Part shown: piece after piece, positions 31,142-39,549 of the stretch
Numbering within the stretch: position 1 is the first letter of the stretch
Layout: every line of letters begins with the position of its first letter
Assembly: GCF_004684905.1 (NCBI RefSeq)
Contig: NZ_SRJC01000001.1
Coordinates: 124,001 to 188,000, forward strand
DNA: 64,000 nucleotides
Direction: 5' to 3'
Origin: Halobacillus salinus
Lineage (GTDB): Bacteria; Bacillota; Bacilli; Bacillales; Halobacillaceae
Position numbers and translations under genes: made by a program
The notes under the pieces: generated by a model
Told to the model about the DNA's origin: nothing
Database searches by the model: none
The model's input: the letters and a program-made list of their open reading frames with translations, nothing else

Positions 31142-31160
31142 GCTTCTATTTCTTAGGCTA

Positions 31161-31322
31161 TTAGTTATTAGAGGCGTTGAGTCTGTCTAACTGGTTCAGC
31201 AAATCATCAAGCTCTTGGGAAATCTTCACCAATTCCGAGTACTCGACAGAATTTGCGTACGCTTCATACATCTTGAGACGGACTTTTTCTATCTTTTCAT
31301 TTAAGCAATTGATTGTAGGCAT
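31161..31322 (-). CDS. Spo0E-like aspartyl-phosphate phosphatase (53 aa)
   Basis: Two helices carry the family signature KISQELDDLLNQLDRL (S-Q-E-L-D), preceded by KVRLKMYEAYAN. Spo0E-like proteins dephosphorylate Spo0A and so delay sporulation. The length is typical of the short YnzD/YisI class. The ATG at 31320-31322 follows AGGGGGATATTGT. It supports a spore-forming host. Confidence 0.85.
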   Translation of the reverse strand: MPTINCLNEKIEKVRLKMYEAYANSVEYSELVKISQELDDLLNQLDRLNASNN

Positions 31323-31694
31323 ACAATATCCCCCTGTATTCGAGCTGTGAACTCTCAAAGGAAATCTCTTCCGTTTGTTGTCGGAAAGTATTTCGGTAAT
31401 CAAAAAGCTTTGATTCAAGCTTGTGTATTTATAGTAGTATACTTTCTCTCAGGAAGGAAGTAGAAAATTAGAGTTCATCGAAAAAAATAGTGAATTCCGT
31501 CTTTTTATGTACATCAAAATGTCTATCCTTCCATAAAAGGTGACAATCCTGTGAAAAGCTATCGTATTCCACTTCGTTTTGGATCATCTTTTCCGAAAGG
31601 TATATTAGAATAACTAAATGTGGTAGAATATGATCGTCCTTGAGTTAATTTCATATGTCTCTCAAGCAAAAGAAAACTTCTCTCAAAAGGACAC

Positions 31695-31728
31695 GCCGCG
31701 TCTCATTCATGAGGCGCGGTTTTTTTTA
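31695..31728 (+). terminator. Orphan plus-strand terminator
   Basis: CCGCGTCTCAT pairs with ATGAGGCGCGG (one G-T pair), followed by eight T residues. No plus-strand gene lies within the 370 bases upstream, so it may end a small RNA. The rest of 31323-31799 shows no gene. Confidence 0.65.
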
Positions 31729-31744
31729 TTAAAGGCTCCACTTC

Positions 31745-31792
31745 CAAAAAAAAAAGTGCCTGCCACACTTGTAATAGCGGGGCAGGCACCTT
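31745..31792 (-). terminator. Terminator of the GST-GNAT operon (GTGCCTG repeat family)
   Basis: AGTGCCTGCC pairs with GGCAGGCACC (with an A-C mismatch at the outer end). The minus strand then has a long T-run. The arms resemble the terminators at 49386 and 61849. Confidence 0.8.
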
Positions 31793-31799
31793 ATTTCTT

Positions 31800-32300
31800 C
31801 TAAATGTCTTTCTTGAATGCTTTCACGATTATTCCGTCATTCGCCGGCTCGAAATCGTGGGCAGGGAGCCGTTCGAAACCGTGCCTCTTATAGAGGGCCA
31901 TCGCTTCATCCATGAATTCTCCCGTATGGAGTCCGATGGCATGATAACCTTGTGCTTTGGCGCGGTCAATGCATTTTTGGACTAAGGCAGAGCCTACTCC
32001 TTTGCCGCGCGCACTTCCATCTACGGCGAGCACGCGGAGCTCTGGATAATCCAGTTCATCTACATAGCCCTCGTAGGCATCTGTCTTGGCTGGGAAAAGA
32101 GCCACGCTCCCTACGATGTCTCCATCGATTTCCGCAATGTACAACTCCACCCCGGGTTGTTGGTCGGCTTCTGACGAGATTGCCTTTTTCAAAGCTTGCC
32201 AGTGTTCATCCGGAAGGGAGCGGGCGTGGTCATGATACGCCTCGACTCGCTGCTTTCGGATCAAGGGAAGTTCGTCTTTCTTCGCTTCTCGGATCTGCAT
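31800..32300 (-). CDS. GNAT acetyltransferase (166 aa)
   Basis: The acetyl-CoA binding segment LRVLAVDGSARGKGVGSALV and the C-terminal GLHTGEFMDEAMALYKRHGF define a standard single-domain GNAT. The substrate is unknown. It starts 15 bases after the hydroquinone-reductase-like gene, so the two form an operon. Confidence 0.85.
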   Translation of the reverse strand: MQIREAKKDELPLIRKQRVEAYHDHARSLPDEHWQALKKAISSEADQQPGVELYIAEIDGDIVGSVALFPAKTDAYEGYVDELDYPELRVLAVDGSARGKGVGSALVQKCIDRAKAQGYHAIGLHTGEFMDEAMALYKRHGFERLPAHDFEPANDGIIVKAFKKDI

Positions 32301-32315
32301 TATGTCTTCCTCTCC

Positions 32316-33293
32316 TTATCTGCGGAACTTATCGGTTTGGGAGCTCAGACGCTCCCGGTCATGCGGGACGTCCCAAGCTGTGAGATCCGGTCCTTTTGGC
32401 AGGATCTGTGTATCCTTTTTATCAGGGTCGATGGTGATCGACAGGTGGTAATGCCGTTTGATCGAGTCAAAATCGGTCGTGTCTCCGAAACCAGGTGTCT
32501 GGTAAAGGTCGCGCGCATAACCCCAAAGGTTCGGCATCTCACGGATCAAGTTGCGGTTCGTGTTGAACCCGTTGTAGTAAGCGGCGTCGAACCGAGCTAG
32601 GGTGGTGTACAGGCGCACGTCCGTATCCGTTATATAATCTCCATGGACGAAACGATTGGTGGCAAGTCGCTCCTCCAGCTCATCCAACCGGGCGAACAAC
32701 TGATCATAAGCTTGCTCATACGCTTTCTGTGAGTGAGCGAACCCGCATTTATACACTCCATTATTGATGTCTTGGAAAATGACATCGCTCCACTCGTCGA
32801 TTTCCTCGCGGAGGTCTTCTGGATAAAGGTTCGGAGCCCCTTCTGCATGATGATCGAGCCACTCCACCTCGAAATAGTTGGTCAAGTTGAAATAATCATT
32901 GTTGACCGCCTTGTTCGTTTCCGTATCCACCATGACAGGCACGGTAGGGCGACCAGTGTATTCAGGGTCCGCGTTCAAATAGACTTCACTGACGTACTGG
33001 ATGCCGAGTACAGGATCTTGATTCTGTTCATCTAAAGAAAATTCCCAGTCGACGCGGCCAATATTAGGACGCATCGGACTCGTCGTCCCTAGACTTATTG
33101 CATCTTCCAGTCCCAGCAAGCTGCGTACAATCACAGCTCTGTGTGCCCAAGGGCAAGCGGGGGACCACAGAAGACGATAACGGTCAGCTTCAACCGGCAG
33201 ATGCTCTTTTTTTTGACCGAAAGGGGTTGTGAAACGATTCGTCTGGCGTTTGAACGATCCATCTTGACTGATCTCATTTGGTTTTTCAGACAT
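32316..33293 (-). CDS. Glutathionyl-hydroquinone-reductase-like (Xi-class GST) protein (325 aa)
   Basis: A thioredoxin-fold N-terminal domain has the catalytic SPACPWAHRA motif (Cys near residue 48). A helical C-terminal GST domain follows, with the conserved VHGDYITDTDVRLYTTL stretch. This is the Xi class (EcYqjG/Ecm4), which reduces glutathionyl- or chlorinated hydroquinones using a thiol. Bacillaceae generally use bacillithiol, not glutathione, so the physiological thiol is in question. GAGGGATTTCCT precedes the ATG. First gene of a two-gene operon. Confidence 0.88.
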   Translation of the reverse strand: MSEKPNEISQDGSFKRQTNRFTTPFGQKKEHLPVEADRYRLLWSPACPWAHRAVIVRSLLGLEDAISLGTTSPMRPNIGRVDWEFSLDEQNQDPVLGIQYVSEVYLNADPEYTGRPTVPVMVDTETNKAVNNDYFNLTNYFEVEWLDHHAEGAPNLYPEDLREEIDEWSDVIFQDINNGVYKCGFAHSQKAYEQAYDQLFARLDELEERLATNRFVHGDYITDTDVRLYTTLARFDAAYYNGFNTNRNLIREMPNLWGYARDLYQTPGFGDTTDFDSIKRHYHLSITIDPDKKDTQILPKGPDLTAWDVPHDRERLSSQTDKFRR

Positions 33294-33392
33294 AGGAAAT
33301 CCCTCTTTTCAACTTGGAATAATGTGCTAACTTGTTTATCGCACGATATTATCTCGAAGTCAAACAAAAGAGCCCTTCAGGAAACATACCAT

Positions 33393-33429
33393 ACAAAAAA
33401 ACGTCCAGAGTAACTGTATCTGGACGTTT
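33393..33429 (-). terminator. Terminator of the telA operon
   Basis: AAACGTCCAGA pairs with TCTGGACGTTT and is followed on the minus strand by TTTT, 17 bases after the telA-like stop. Confidence 0.8.
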
Positions 33430-33445
33430 ATATATAGGGTTCAAA

Positions 33446-34567
33446 CTATTGCTCTATTCTCGAGTCTGTCAGTTTGCTGGATTCCGAAATCCGTCTCCGT
33501 ACATGATGGTTCAAATCATCCATCTCTTCGATGAACTTCTGACTCGAAGCGATGATACGCTCGGACGATTGTTCCGTCGTCTTCAACGCTTCGAATACGT
33601 TGTCGAAGGACTCTTGTAGAGCTTCCATCGAAATCGCCGGATTCTCCATCAGCTGGGTCGTGTTCTCCGTGTTTTCCTTCAGACTACGCGAGTTCGACAG
33701 CAGCAGTTCTTCTGTCGCTTTGTTGACGCCGTTTACTGTATCAATCACTTGTCTCTGGTTGTTCAACGCCAGTTGGATCGCGGCGGAGATCGTGATGATG
33801 TTCTTCGTCAACGTGACCGCGTTACGAATCGATTCTTTCAATTTCTCATTGTTGTTCTTGATGATATCCACAGAAGACATACTCTGGTTCAGGACGACCT
33901 TCATCTGCGTCATGTTCCTCGTCCGCGTGATGATTTTTTCTTTTGCTTCGGTGAGAAGGGCAGGGTCATGCTCGCCGTTTCCTTCTTTCTCTTGTAAAAG
34001 CTCGAATAGCCGTTTTCCGAAATAGATCTGCTTCTCTAAATCGTAAATCCGCTTCCTTGCATTCTCCTTGATCAGCTGCAATTCCGCACTATCTTCTTCG
34101 AGCTTGTCCTTTCCTGCCAAGAGGCTACGGACGATGACATCGATCTTGCCGTCGATGGTTTCATATTTCTTCATATAGCGATCAATCGGTTTCGCTTTAC
34201 TCAATTTGAAAAAGAACTTCTGTACGCCGTTGCCTTCCGTCCGTTTCGGGTCAAGGTCTGACACGACCTTCTCCAGCTCATTCAACGTTTGGGGAATGTC
34301 ATTGTTGCTCTTCTTCATCAGGTCGTTCACAGGACGCTTCATCGTCTCCATCGCTTCACCGGCAACGCGCTGCTCTTTTTCCCCGAGGTCGGAAAGCTCC
34401 TTCAGTACATTCGAGAGCGAAGCGTCTTCAGAGGATTCGAATCGCTCGGCATAGGTTTCCGCCTCCTGATTCAAACGTTCGATATCTTCCTTTTCGATCA
34501 GCGTCGTATCCACATCTTCCGTAGTGATGACACGTTCGTTATCTACAGATTTCGGGTCCATCGTCAT
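33446..34567 (-). CDS. TelA-family toxic anion resistance protein (373 aa)
   Basis: A long, mostly helical cytosolic protein with coiled-coil stretches. VSDLDPKRTEGNGVQKFFFK and the C-terminal ITISAAIQLALNNQRQVIDT are typical of the TelA/KlaA/YceH/YaaN family. TelA proteins are linked to tellurite, nisin and other envelope-active stresses, but the biochemical role is not established. The gene follows a partner of unknown family by 44 bases. A terminator lies directly downstream. Confidence 0.88.
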   Translation of the reverse strand: MTMDPKSVDNERVITTEDVDTTLIEKEDIERLNQEAETYAERFESSEDASLSNVLKELSDLGEKEQRVAGEAMETMKRPVNDLMKKSNNDIPQTLNELEKVVSDLDPKRTEGNGVQKFFFKLSKAKPIDRYMKKYETIDGKIDVIVRSLLAGKDKLEEDSAELQLIKENARKRIYDLEKQIYFGKRLFELLQEKEGNGEHDPALLTEAKEKIITRTRNMTQMKVVLNQSMSSVDIIKNNNEKLKESIRNAVTLTKNIITISAAIQLALNNQRQVIDTVNGVNKATEELLLSNSRSLKENTENTTQLMENPAISMEALQESFDNVFEALKTTEQSSERIIASSQKFIEEMDDLNHHVRRRISESSKLTDSRIEQ

Positions 34568-34611
34568 TCTCCCTTTCTATTGTGTGAGACACATAGTTTA
34601 CATGCGAGGGC

Positions 34612-35463
34612 CTAGTCCGTTTTGTTGTATTTCGAGGAGATGAACACTCTCTTCTTATCGAAGCTGTACGAATGATTCTCCTCTTCTTTCCTCTCGAGGT
34701 CTTCGATAAACAACCTCAAGTGACGGATCGTTTCAAGTAGGTCGTCCTTCTTGAGTTCCTTGTTCTTATCTGATAGTTTCTGGAACGATTCGATGAAGGA
34801 AGGGACGTCTTTGTCGACCATCGTTTCCAGTGCGAATTTCTCCTCGATCTCGAGTTCTTCAATACGCTCGTACTGTCTCGCCGTACGCTGCACCAAGTCC
34901 AGCCACCGCTTTTTGAGACCTGGGTGCTTTTCCAAAAACGTGAAGTCCCAGTCTTGGAACCGCTCGGGGAGAACCGCCTTATCCGGAACATCAGCTGTCC
35001 CTTCCTTTTTAAGCGGACGCTCCTCGTAGTCTATATACGTATTGAGGTAGGTGAAAAGTTTCATCGAAAACTGACATAACGTATCCTCGAGTCCTTTACG
35101 GCGGGCGAATTCCTCTTTCAAATACGAAGGGAGGAACGCTTTACGCTTCTCGAACCAGTCGAGCCTCGCTATAAACTTCTCCGGCGGTTTGCTCAAAATC
35201 TCAATCGTCGTGTGGAATGGCTTCTTCGAAGGGATCGTCGCCGACATCAGAATACCGTCCCAATACAAATCGATGATCGTCCGCGTCTTCAACTCTACGA
35301 TCTCTTCTATATGAAGGTCGAAATAGACAGGGCGTTTATCCTTCGCGACCTGCTTCATTTTTCTCATGGTCTCGAAATCGATGAACTGCTGATACTCGGA
35401 AAGGTGAGGCATGAATGTCTTTTCAAGGTTCTTCAAAGTAGAAGAGTAGAAGTCTTCCATCAT
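34612..35463 (-). CDS. TelA-operon partner, unknown soluble protein (283 aa)
   Basis: A charged, mainly helical cytosolic protein with no signal peptide or membrane helix. A central part (KRPVYFDLHIEEIVELKTRT) looks beta-rich, and the C-terminal third (EELEIEEKFALETM and DLLETIRHLRLFIEDLERKE) is coiled-coil-like. I do not recognise a domain; XpaC, the usual yaaN neighbour in Bacillus subtilis, has a different, membrane-anchored layout. It is the first gene of the telA operon. Confidence 0.7.
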   Translation of the reverse strand: MMEDFYSSTLKNLEKTFMPHLSEYQQFIDFETMRKMKQVAKDKRPVYFDLHIEEIVELKTRTIIDLYWDGILMSATIPSKKPFHTTIEILSKPPEKFIARLDWFEKRKAFLPSYLKEEFARRKGLEDTLCQFSMKLFTYLNTYIDYEERPLKKEGTADVPDKAVLPERFQDWDFTFLEKHPGLKKRWLDLVQRTARQYERIEELEIEEKFALETMVDKDVPSFIESFQKLSDKNKELKKDDLLETIRHLRLFIEDLERKEEENHSYSFDKKRVFISSKYNKTD

Positions 35464-35571
35464 CGCTCAGCCCCTTATTGAAATTGGTGGAAAATTGAAG
35501 TTAGTTATCTTAAGAATACCATATAGGGAGGGGGGAGGAGAAGAAGGGCGCTTGCTGCGTGGGAGGGTGGT

Positions 35572-35703
35572 GATTGATAAACGGGCGCCTTTGATCGATA
35601 AAATGGGACGATTGTCGATAAGGCGATAATAGCGTGCGATAGGCCGAAGCGGCTGATTGATAATGGGGCTGTATTGATCGATAAAACCGTCAGCTTGATT
35701 GAT
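35572..35703. repeat. Degenerate GATYGATAA repeat cluster
   Basis: GATTGATAA or GATCGATAA recurs at about 35572, 35593, 35655, 35676 and 35696, with TCGATAA at 35615, spaced roughly 20-40 bases and often followed by G-rich text. Such GATCGATAA-type arrays are, as I recall, seen between genes in some Bacillaceae. The remaining part of 35464-35901 shows no gene. Confidence 0.5.
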
Positions 35704-35901
35704 ACCACTGCATACTGGTTTTCATCTTCTTTTCTACTTAGATGAAATGGTTCATAATGGAAGGAAGAGAGCATGGAATTATCCATCAAAAGAAGTAGGC
35801 AGCATCCATCCAATATCCGATTCCATCCTGCCCTCCGCCATGTATTCTGATGGCGAGGAGGTATTGCGATGAAGAATGGCCATTCAGTAAGGAGGTATAG
35901 C

Positions 35902-36543
35902 ATGAAGTTGTTTCACTACCATTGGTGGACTGAACTTGTCGAACAGATGGAAGATTTCTATAGAGAGCAAGGTTTCGAAACGGTATTGCGAGTCGGACGG
36001 CATGAGGGGGAGATGCAAACGTTCAACCCGCCTCTGGAATGGGACGATTTCAGGAATAAAGGAATTTCGTTCCAAATCATCGAAATGGTGAAGGGACAGA
36101 CGAATATCACATTCGGGTATGGAAAAGCAGATAGGTTCGATCATATAGGTCTACTTGTGGGGGAAGACGAGTACGAACGTATCATCGATAAGGCTAAGGA
36201 CCTGAACTTGAAGATTAATGAAGGAGAACGGCGGACGTTTGTTTCGACGCCGTGGAAATTCAGAATCGAATTGCAAAGAAGACAGGGCGTAGTCCACGAC
36301 AAAGGGACGCTCGTCAATGCGATGGACATCGGATTGCCCTTCCAAGATGGAAAACCGCGAATAATAGCGGACTTACTGGATCTTGACCTGTATTCCGAGA
36401 GTAACTCAGAGGTTCGGATTGGGAACGAGGAATGGAAACTGCATTTCATTGATGAAGAATCGACGCGCCTGCGCTCGGTCCACTTTTCGCAAGATGACTT
36501 GCATACTGTAGATCCTGTCGGGACAACATTGAGCACTGTTTAA
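35902..36543 (+). CDS. VOC-superfamily (glyoxalase-like) protein (213 aa)
   Basis: The start HYHWWTELVEQMEDFYREQGF and the middle FDHIGLLVGEDEYERIIDKA show repeated beta-alpha-beta-beta-beta units of the vicinal-oxygen-chelate fold. RRTFVSTPWKFRIELQ follows. The substrate is unknown. The ATG at 35902 has TAAGGAGGTATAGC. An in-frame ATG at 35869 also has GAGGAGG at good spacing, so an 11-residue longer form is possible. Confidence 0.72.
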   Translation: MKLFHYHWWTELVEQMEDFYREQGFETVLRVGRHEGEMQTFNPPLEWDDFRNKGISFQIIEMVKGQTNITFGYGKADRFDHIGLLVGEDEYERIIDKAKDLNLKINEGERRTFVSTPWKFRIELQRRQGVVHDKGTLVNAMDIGLPFQDGKPRIIADLLDLDLYSESNSEVRIGNEEWKLHFIDEESTRLRSVHFSQDDLHTVDPVGTTLSTV

Positions 36544-36544
36544 G

Positions 36545-36572
36545 AATGGTGCCCCTTCCTTGGGGACCATTC
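36545..36572 (+). terminator. Hairpin terminator
   Basis: ATGGT-CCCC pairs with GGGG-ACCAT just after the VOC gene. The T-run is weak. Confidence 0.5.
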
Positions 36573-36600
36573 CATAGCGAGAATGTAAAGGTGAGGTGGA

Positions 36601-37032
36601 ATGTCAATGTTTTGGTATTGGTTAGAGCCTGCTTTCTGGCTGAGATTAGCCATCGTGATTGCAGTAGTATTACTGTTGTTGTATTCGTTTCATGCCATCA
36701 TGAGTAAATGGTTGAAAGTGGAGCGGGGGAACTTCTTCTCCAATAACTACGTTAATGAAAAACATAAAAAGGTGGATTGGATTATCCGTGTTGCTGCGAT
36801 AATCAGTATCATGATCGGGTTCGCTATAAATTCTTCGACAGATCCGTATTGGTTTTTTGAGCCTTGGGCTATTCTATCCATTTATATTGTTGCCTCTCTA
36901 ATAGGTCGTGCGGTTATGGAACGGAAGTATGCGCAGAATCCGAATGCCTTCAAAGTGACGGTTAGTGACCTAGTATTTGTCCTTGTATTGTTCTTTACAC
37001 TAATGCAGACGGATGTCTTGGGATTAGTCTAG
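36601..37032 (+). CDS. DUF4181-like membrane protein (143 aa)
   Basis: Four hydrophobic helices (about residues 10-33, 60-77, 86-105 and 120-140). The loop KVERGNFFSNNYVNEKHKKV matches the conserved pattern I associate with DUF4181. ATG 36601 follows GAGGTGGA; ATG 36607 is an alternative. The function is unknown. Confidence 0.7.
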   Translation: MSMFWYWLEPAFWLRLAIVIAVVLLLLYSFHAIMSKWLKVERGNFFSNNYVNEKHKKVDWIIRVAAIISIMIGFAINSSTDPYWFFEPWAILSIYIVASLIGRAVMERKYAQNPNAFKVTVSDLVFVLVLFFTLMQTDVLGLV

Positions 37033-37053
37033 TTATGAAAAAGAGGAGGTGGA

Positions 37054-37272
37054 ATGTTGGACTTTTTCGATTGGAAAGTAGAAATGGTAGGAAGTCTGAA
37101 GCCTTATATCGATAAGGAAAACAAAAGAATGGCCGTTCTCACCAATGTAGATGATGAAATCCACATTGTCTTGGAGTTTGATGGCGACAATCACCTCGTG
37201 ATTCATCCGAGGTGGAATATAGTCATCACGGTCTTAGGGGATAAGCATTTAAGGCTCACGACAAATTCATAA
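37054..37272 (+). CDS. Small soluble protein (72 aa)
   Basis: GAGGAGGTGGA precedes the ATG. The protein is beta-rich and acidic (NVDDEIHIVLEFDGDNHLVI), with no membrane segment. No family is recognised. It lies in a chain of small plus-strand genes. Confidence 0.6.
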   Translation: MLDFFDWKVEMVGSLKPYIDKENKRMAVLTNVDDEIHIVLEFDGDNHLVIHPRWNIVITVLGDKHLRLTTNS

Positions 37273-37383
37273 AAAATTTCAACAGATTTCATCTATAATC
37301 TTCCAAGGAAGGCATCACTAAGCGAAGAAAGGTCATGCCATTTATAGAAGAAATCCTAAATAAAAGTAAACGGAGAGGGTTTT

Positions 37384-37548
37384 GTGAGCTTTTGGATGTG
37401 GATGGCGCTCGCTATTCCAATAGTCGTAGCAATAGCTGTTGCTGGAACTGGAAAGAAGCAGACGGAAAGAAAGTACTGGGTTGCGCTTATATGGTTCCTC
37501 ACTGCCGTAGTCTTGTTCTTGATTTGGTGGTTCAGACGCGATATATAA
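37384..37548 (+). CDS. Small two-helix membrane protein (54 aa)
   Basis: A GTG start follows GGAGAGGG. Two helices (residues 2-20 and 31-49) enclose a basic GTGKKQTERK loop, and the end is RRDI. A longer frame overlapping it in another phase (37335-37553) has cysteine-rich nonsense composition and is rejected in its favour. Confidence 0.6.
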   Translation: MSFWMWMALAIPIVVAIAVAGTGKKQTERKYWVALIWFLTAVVLFLIWWFRRDI

Positions 37549-37583
37549 AATAGAAAGTTGTACATACGAAAGGGTTTTGATGA

Positions 37584-37904
37584 TTGAAGAAAGTGGCACT
37601 ATTAGTTTTTACAGTAATGGTCGGACTGATTTTAGCAATGGTGGCGACAACGCCATCCGAAGCAGCCTTCCACGAATGGATTTCAGAAGAACACAACATC
37701 GTTTGTGAAACCGACGGAACATGTTGGAACGGGGACGATCCAATCAGGTTCCAATCCTCTCATTTCCGGAACGCCGGGCTATTCGCTACTCTGGAACAAA
37801 CCTTCGAACAGGCTGAAGGTGAAGAGATGATCACGAGAACGGTCGGGATCTTCGGTCAATGGATAGAGATGGAGAACAATAAACTATGGGAGATACTTAA
37901 TTAA
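37584..37904 (+). CDS. Secreted small protein (106 aa)
   Basis: A TTG start is followed by a clear signal peptide (KKVALLVFTVMVGLILAMVA) with likely cleavage near SEA-A. The mature part has two cysteines eight residues apart (IVCETDGTCW), probably a disulfide, and is acidic. No family is recognised. The start is the weakest point: the purine site is only AAAGGG. Confidence 0.6.
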   Translation: MKKVALLVFTVMVGLILAMVATTPSEAAFHEWISEEHNIVCETDGTCWNGDDPIRFQSSHFRNAGLFATLEQTFEQAEGEEMITRTVGIFGQWIEMENNKLWEILN

Positions 37905-37931
37905 CCTTGAGATGTTCGGGAGGTGAATAGC

Positions 37932-38147
37932 ATGCAAATGATCTTGAAAAAGTTGCCCCGGGTCGATATCCTGCTCACACTACTGTTCGTAGCCGTTGTC
38001 TACATAACACTAAACATTATCGGAATTAACACCACTTACGTATTCATTGCCCTGCTAGGTGCAGTGGAATGGGCGACCCAATTCATCCTTCCTTGGATCG
38101 TTCTATACTGGGTTATCAGATTAATTAAAAGCTATGAATCGAAATAG
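37932..38147 (+). CDS. Small membrane protein (71 aa)
   Basis: ATG 37932 follows GGGAGGTGAATAGC. Two helices (about residues 11-30 and 36-62) lie between basic ends. No family is recognised. Confidence 0.6.
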   Translation: MQMILKKLPRVDILLTLLFVAVVYITLNIIGINTTYVFIALLGAVEWATQFILPWIVLYWVIRLIKSYESK

Positions 38148-38164
38148 CAAAGAGGAGAGGCGCC

Positions 38165-38719
38165 ATGGATCTTTTCGAGAAAATGAAAGATGGTAATCCG
38201 AAGCAACAAGCTGCTTATCAAACGATTAAGGACCTTAATATATTCGAGGATCTACACGCCTACCATCCAGTCCTATGCGGCACGATCCCCATTGGCGTCG
38301 ACGTAGAGGAGTCGGACCTCGATATCATCATGGAAGTCCATGACCTTGCGCAGTTTGAAAAGAAGCTTGAAGCGCTATACGGGCGCCTCTCTGGTTTCAA
38401 GTTGAAAAGAAAGAAGATAAGAGGTCGTGAAGTAGTGAAGGCGAATTTCTCTGCAGGTGGTTTCGAGCTGGAGCTGTTCGGCCAAGACCAACCAGTCGAA
38501 CGGCAGAACGCTTATGTACATATGATGGTGGAGCATAAAGTCTTGGAAGGTAATCCGGCACTCCAAAGTGAAATAATGAAGCGGAGAGAGCTCGGGTACA
38601 AAACGGAGCCTGCGTTCTGTGAAGCGCTGGGTATTTCCGGTGACCCGTACGAAGAGCTGATTCGATATGGTGTGAAAAAAGGGTATCTAGAGGAGGAGGA
38701 GTCGAATGGAGAGGCTTGA
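38165..38719 (+). CDS. DUF4269 nucleotidyltransferase-fold protein (184 aa)
   Basis: The motif CGTIPIGVDVEESDLDIIME is the nucleotidyltransferase active-site loop (G-[ST]...DxD) in the DUF4269 form, and NIFEDLHAYHPVL precedes it as in that family. The target is unknown. It overlaps the next gene, another nucleotidyltransferase, by 14 bases, so the two are coupled. AGAGGAGAGG precedes the ATG. Confidence 0.85.
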   Translation: MDLFEKMKDGNPKQQAAYQTIKDLNIFEDLHAYHPVLCGTIPIGVDVEESDLDIIMEVHDLAQFEKKLEALYGRLSGFKLKRKKIRGREVVKANFSAGGFELELFGQDQPVERQNAYVHMMVEHKVLEGNPALQSEIMKRRELGYKTEPAFCEALGISGDPYEELIRYGVKKGYLEEEESNGEA

Positions 38720-39422
38720 GCCGTTGGAGGCAGCAAAGCGGTTGATTGCAGAACGTTTTCCGGATTGCCAAGGGGCACTGCTTGCTGGGAGTGTCGTTCG
38801 CGGGGAGGCGACCGAAACGTCGGACCTCGACATCGTGATTTTTGATAAGAACCTTCCATGGTCGTTCCGAGAGTCCTTAGTGGAGTCGGGGTGGCCTGTG
38901 GAGTTATTCGCCCATAACCTGACATCTTACAAACAGTTCATCGCGATGGACTGTGAATCCGGCACACCGACAATGCCGAGGATGATTGCAGAAGGGATCG
39001 TTCTGAAAGATGAAGGGATTCTGGATTCTCTGAAAAAAGAGTCCCAGACCATAGTGGACCGGGGACCGGAAGAATGGTCGGAAGAGTTCATCCGGACGAA
39101 GCGCTATTTCCTGACCGATGCCCTTGATGATTTCCTCGGAAGCGAGAGTCGTGCTGAGGATCTGTTCATAGCCAACTCTCTGGCTGAACTGGTCCAGGAA
39201 TTCGTACTGAGGACGAATTGTCACTGGATCGGTACCTCGAAGTGGGTCGTCCGTGAGCTGAAGCGGTTTGACGAGTCATTCGCGGAGGAATTCATAGACG
39301 CCTTCGATACTTTTTACGTTTCAGGCGAAAAGGGGAAAGTCGTCCAATTGGTCGATAAGGTGCTGGCTCCATATGGTGGCCGATTGTTTGACGGGTTCTC
39401 AATAGGGAAAGAAGAACTATAA
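38706..39422 (+). CDS. Nucleotidyltransferase-domain protein (238 aa)
   Basis: LLAGSVVRGEATETSDLDIV is the GS-x9-DxD motif of the polymerase-beta-like fold (about residues 25-44). A helical C-terminal part of about 150 residues probably binds the acceptor. The layout is like aminoglycoside-nucleotidyltransferase relatives, but specificity is unknown. GGAGGAG overlaps the upstream gene and serves this start. A strong terminator follows. Confidence 0.82.
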   Translation: MERLEPLEAAKRLIAERFPDCQGALLAGSVVRGEATETSDLDIVIFDKNLPWSFRESLVESGWPVELFAHNLTSYKQFIAMDCESGTPTMPRMIAEGIVLKDEGILDSLKKESQTIVDRGPEEWSEEFIRTKRYFLTDALDDFLGSESRAEDLFIANSLAELVQEFVLRTNCHWIGTSKWVVRELKRFDESFAEEFIDAFDTFYVSGEKGKVVQLVDKVLAPYGGRLFDGFSIGKEEL

Positions 39423-39427
39423 GGAAA

Positions 39428-39462
39428 GGCGACTGTCTGAATCGGGACGGTCGTCTTTTTTT
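39428..39462 (+). terminator. Terminator of the nucleotidyltransferase pair
   Basis: GGCGACTGTC pairs with GACGGTCGTC and is followed by seven T residues. Confidence 0.82.
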
Positions 39463-39549
39463 ATGAAAGTAACTGGTAAATGAAACCAATTCATTTCCTG
39501 GTCGTAGAGTATAGTACAGTCCATAATTGTCGAAAGAGGTGCATGAACA

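Noticed and set aside
35570-35710. Considered whether the GATYGATAA boxes form a CRISPR array
   Set aside because: The boxes are only nine bases, unevenly spaced and degenerate, with no cas genes nearby.
37335-37553. A 72-codon frame with many Cys and Ser
   Set aside because: It overlaps, in another phase, a better two-helix membrane protein with its own GTG and ribosome site.
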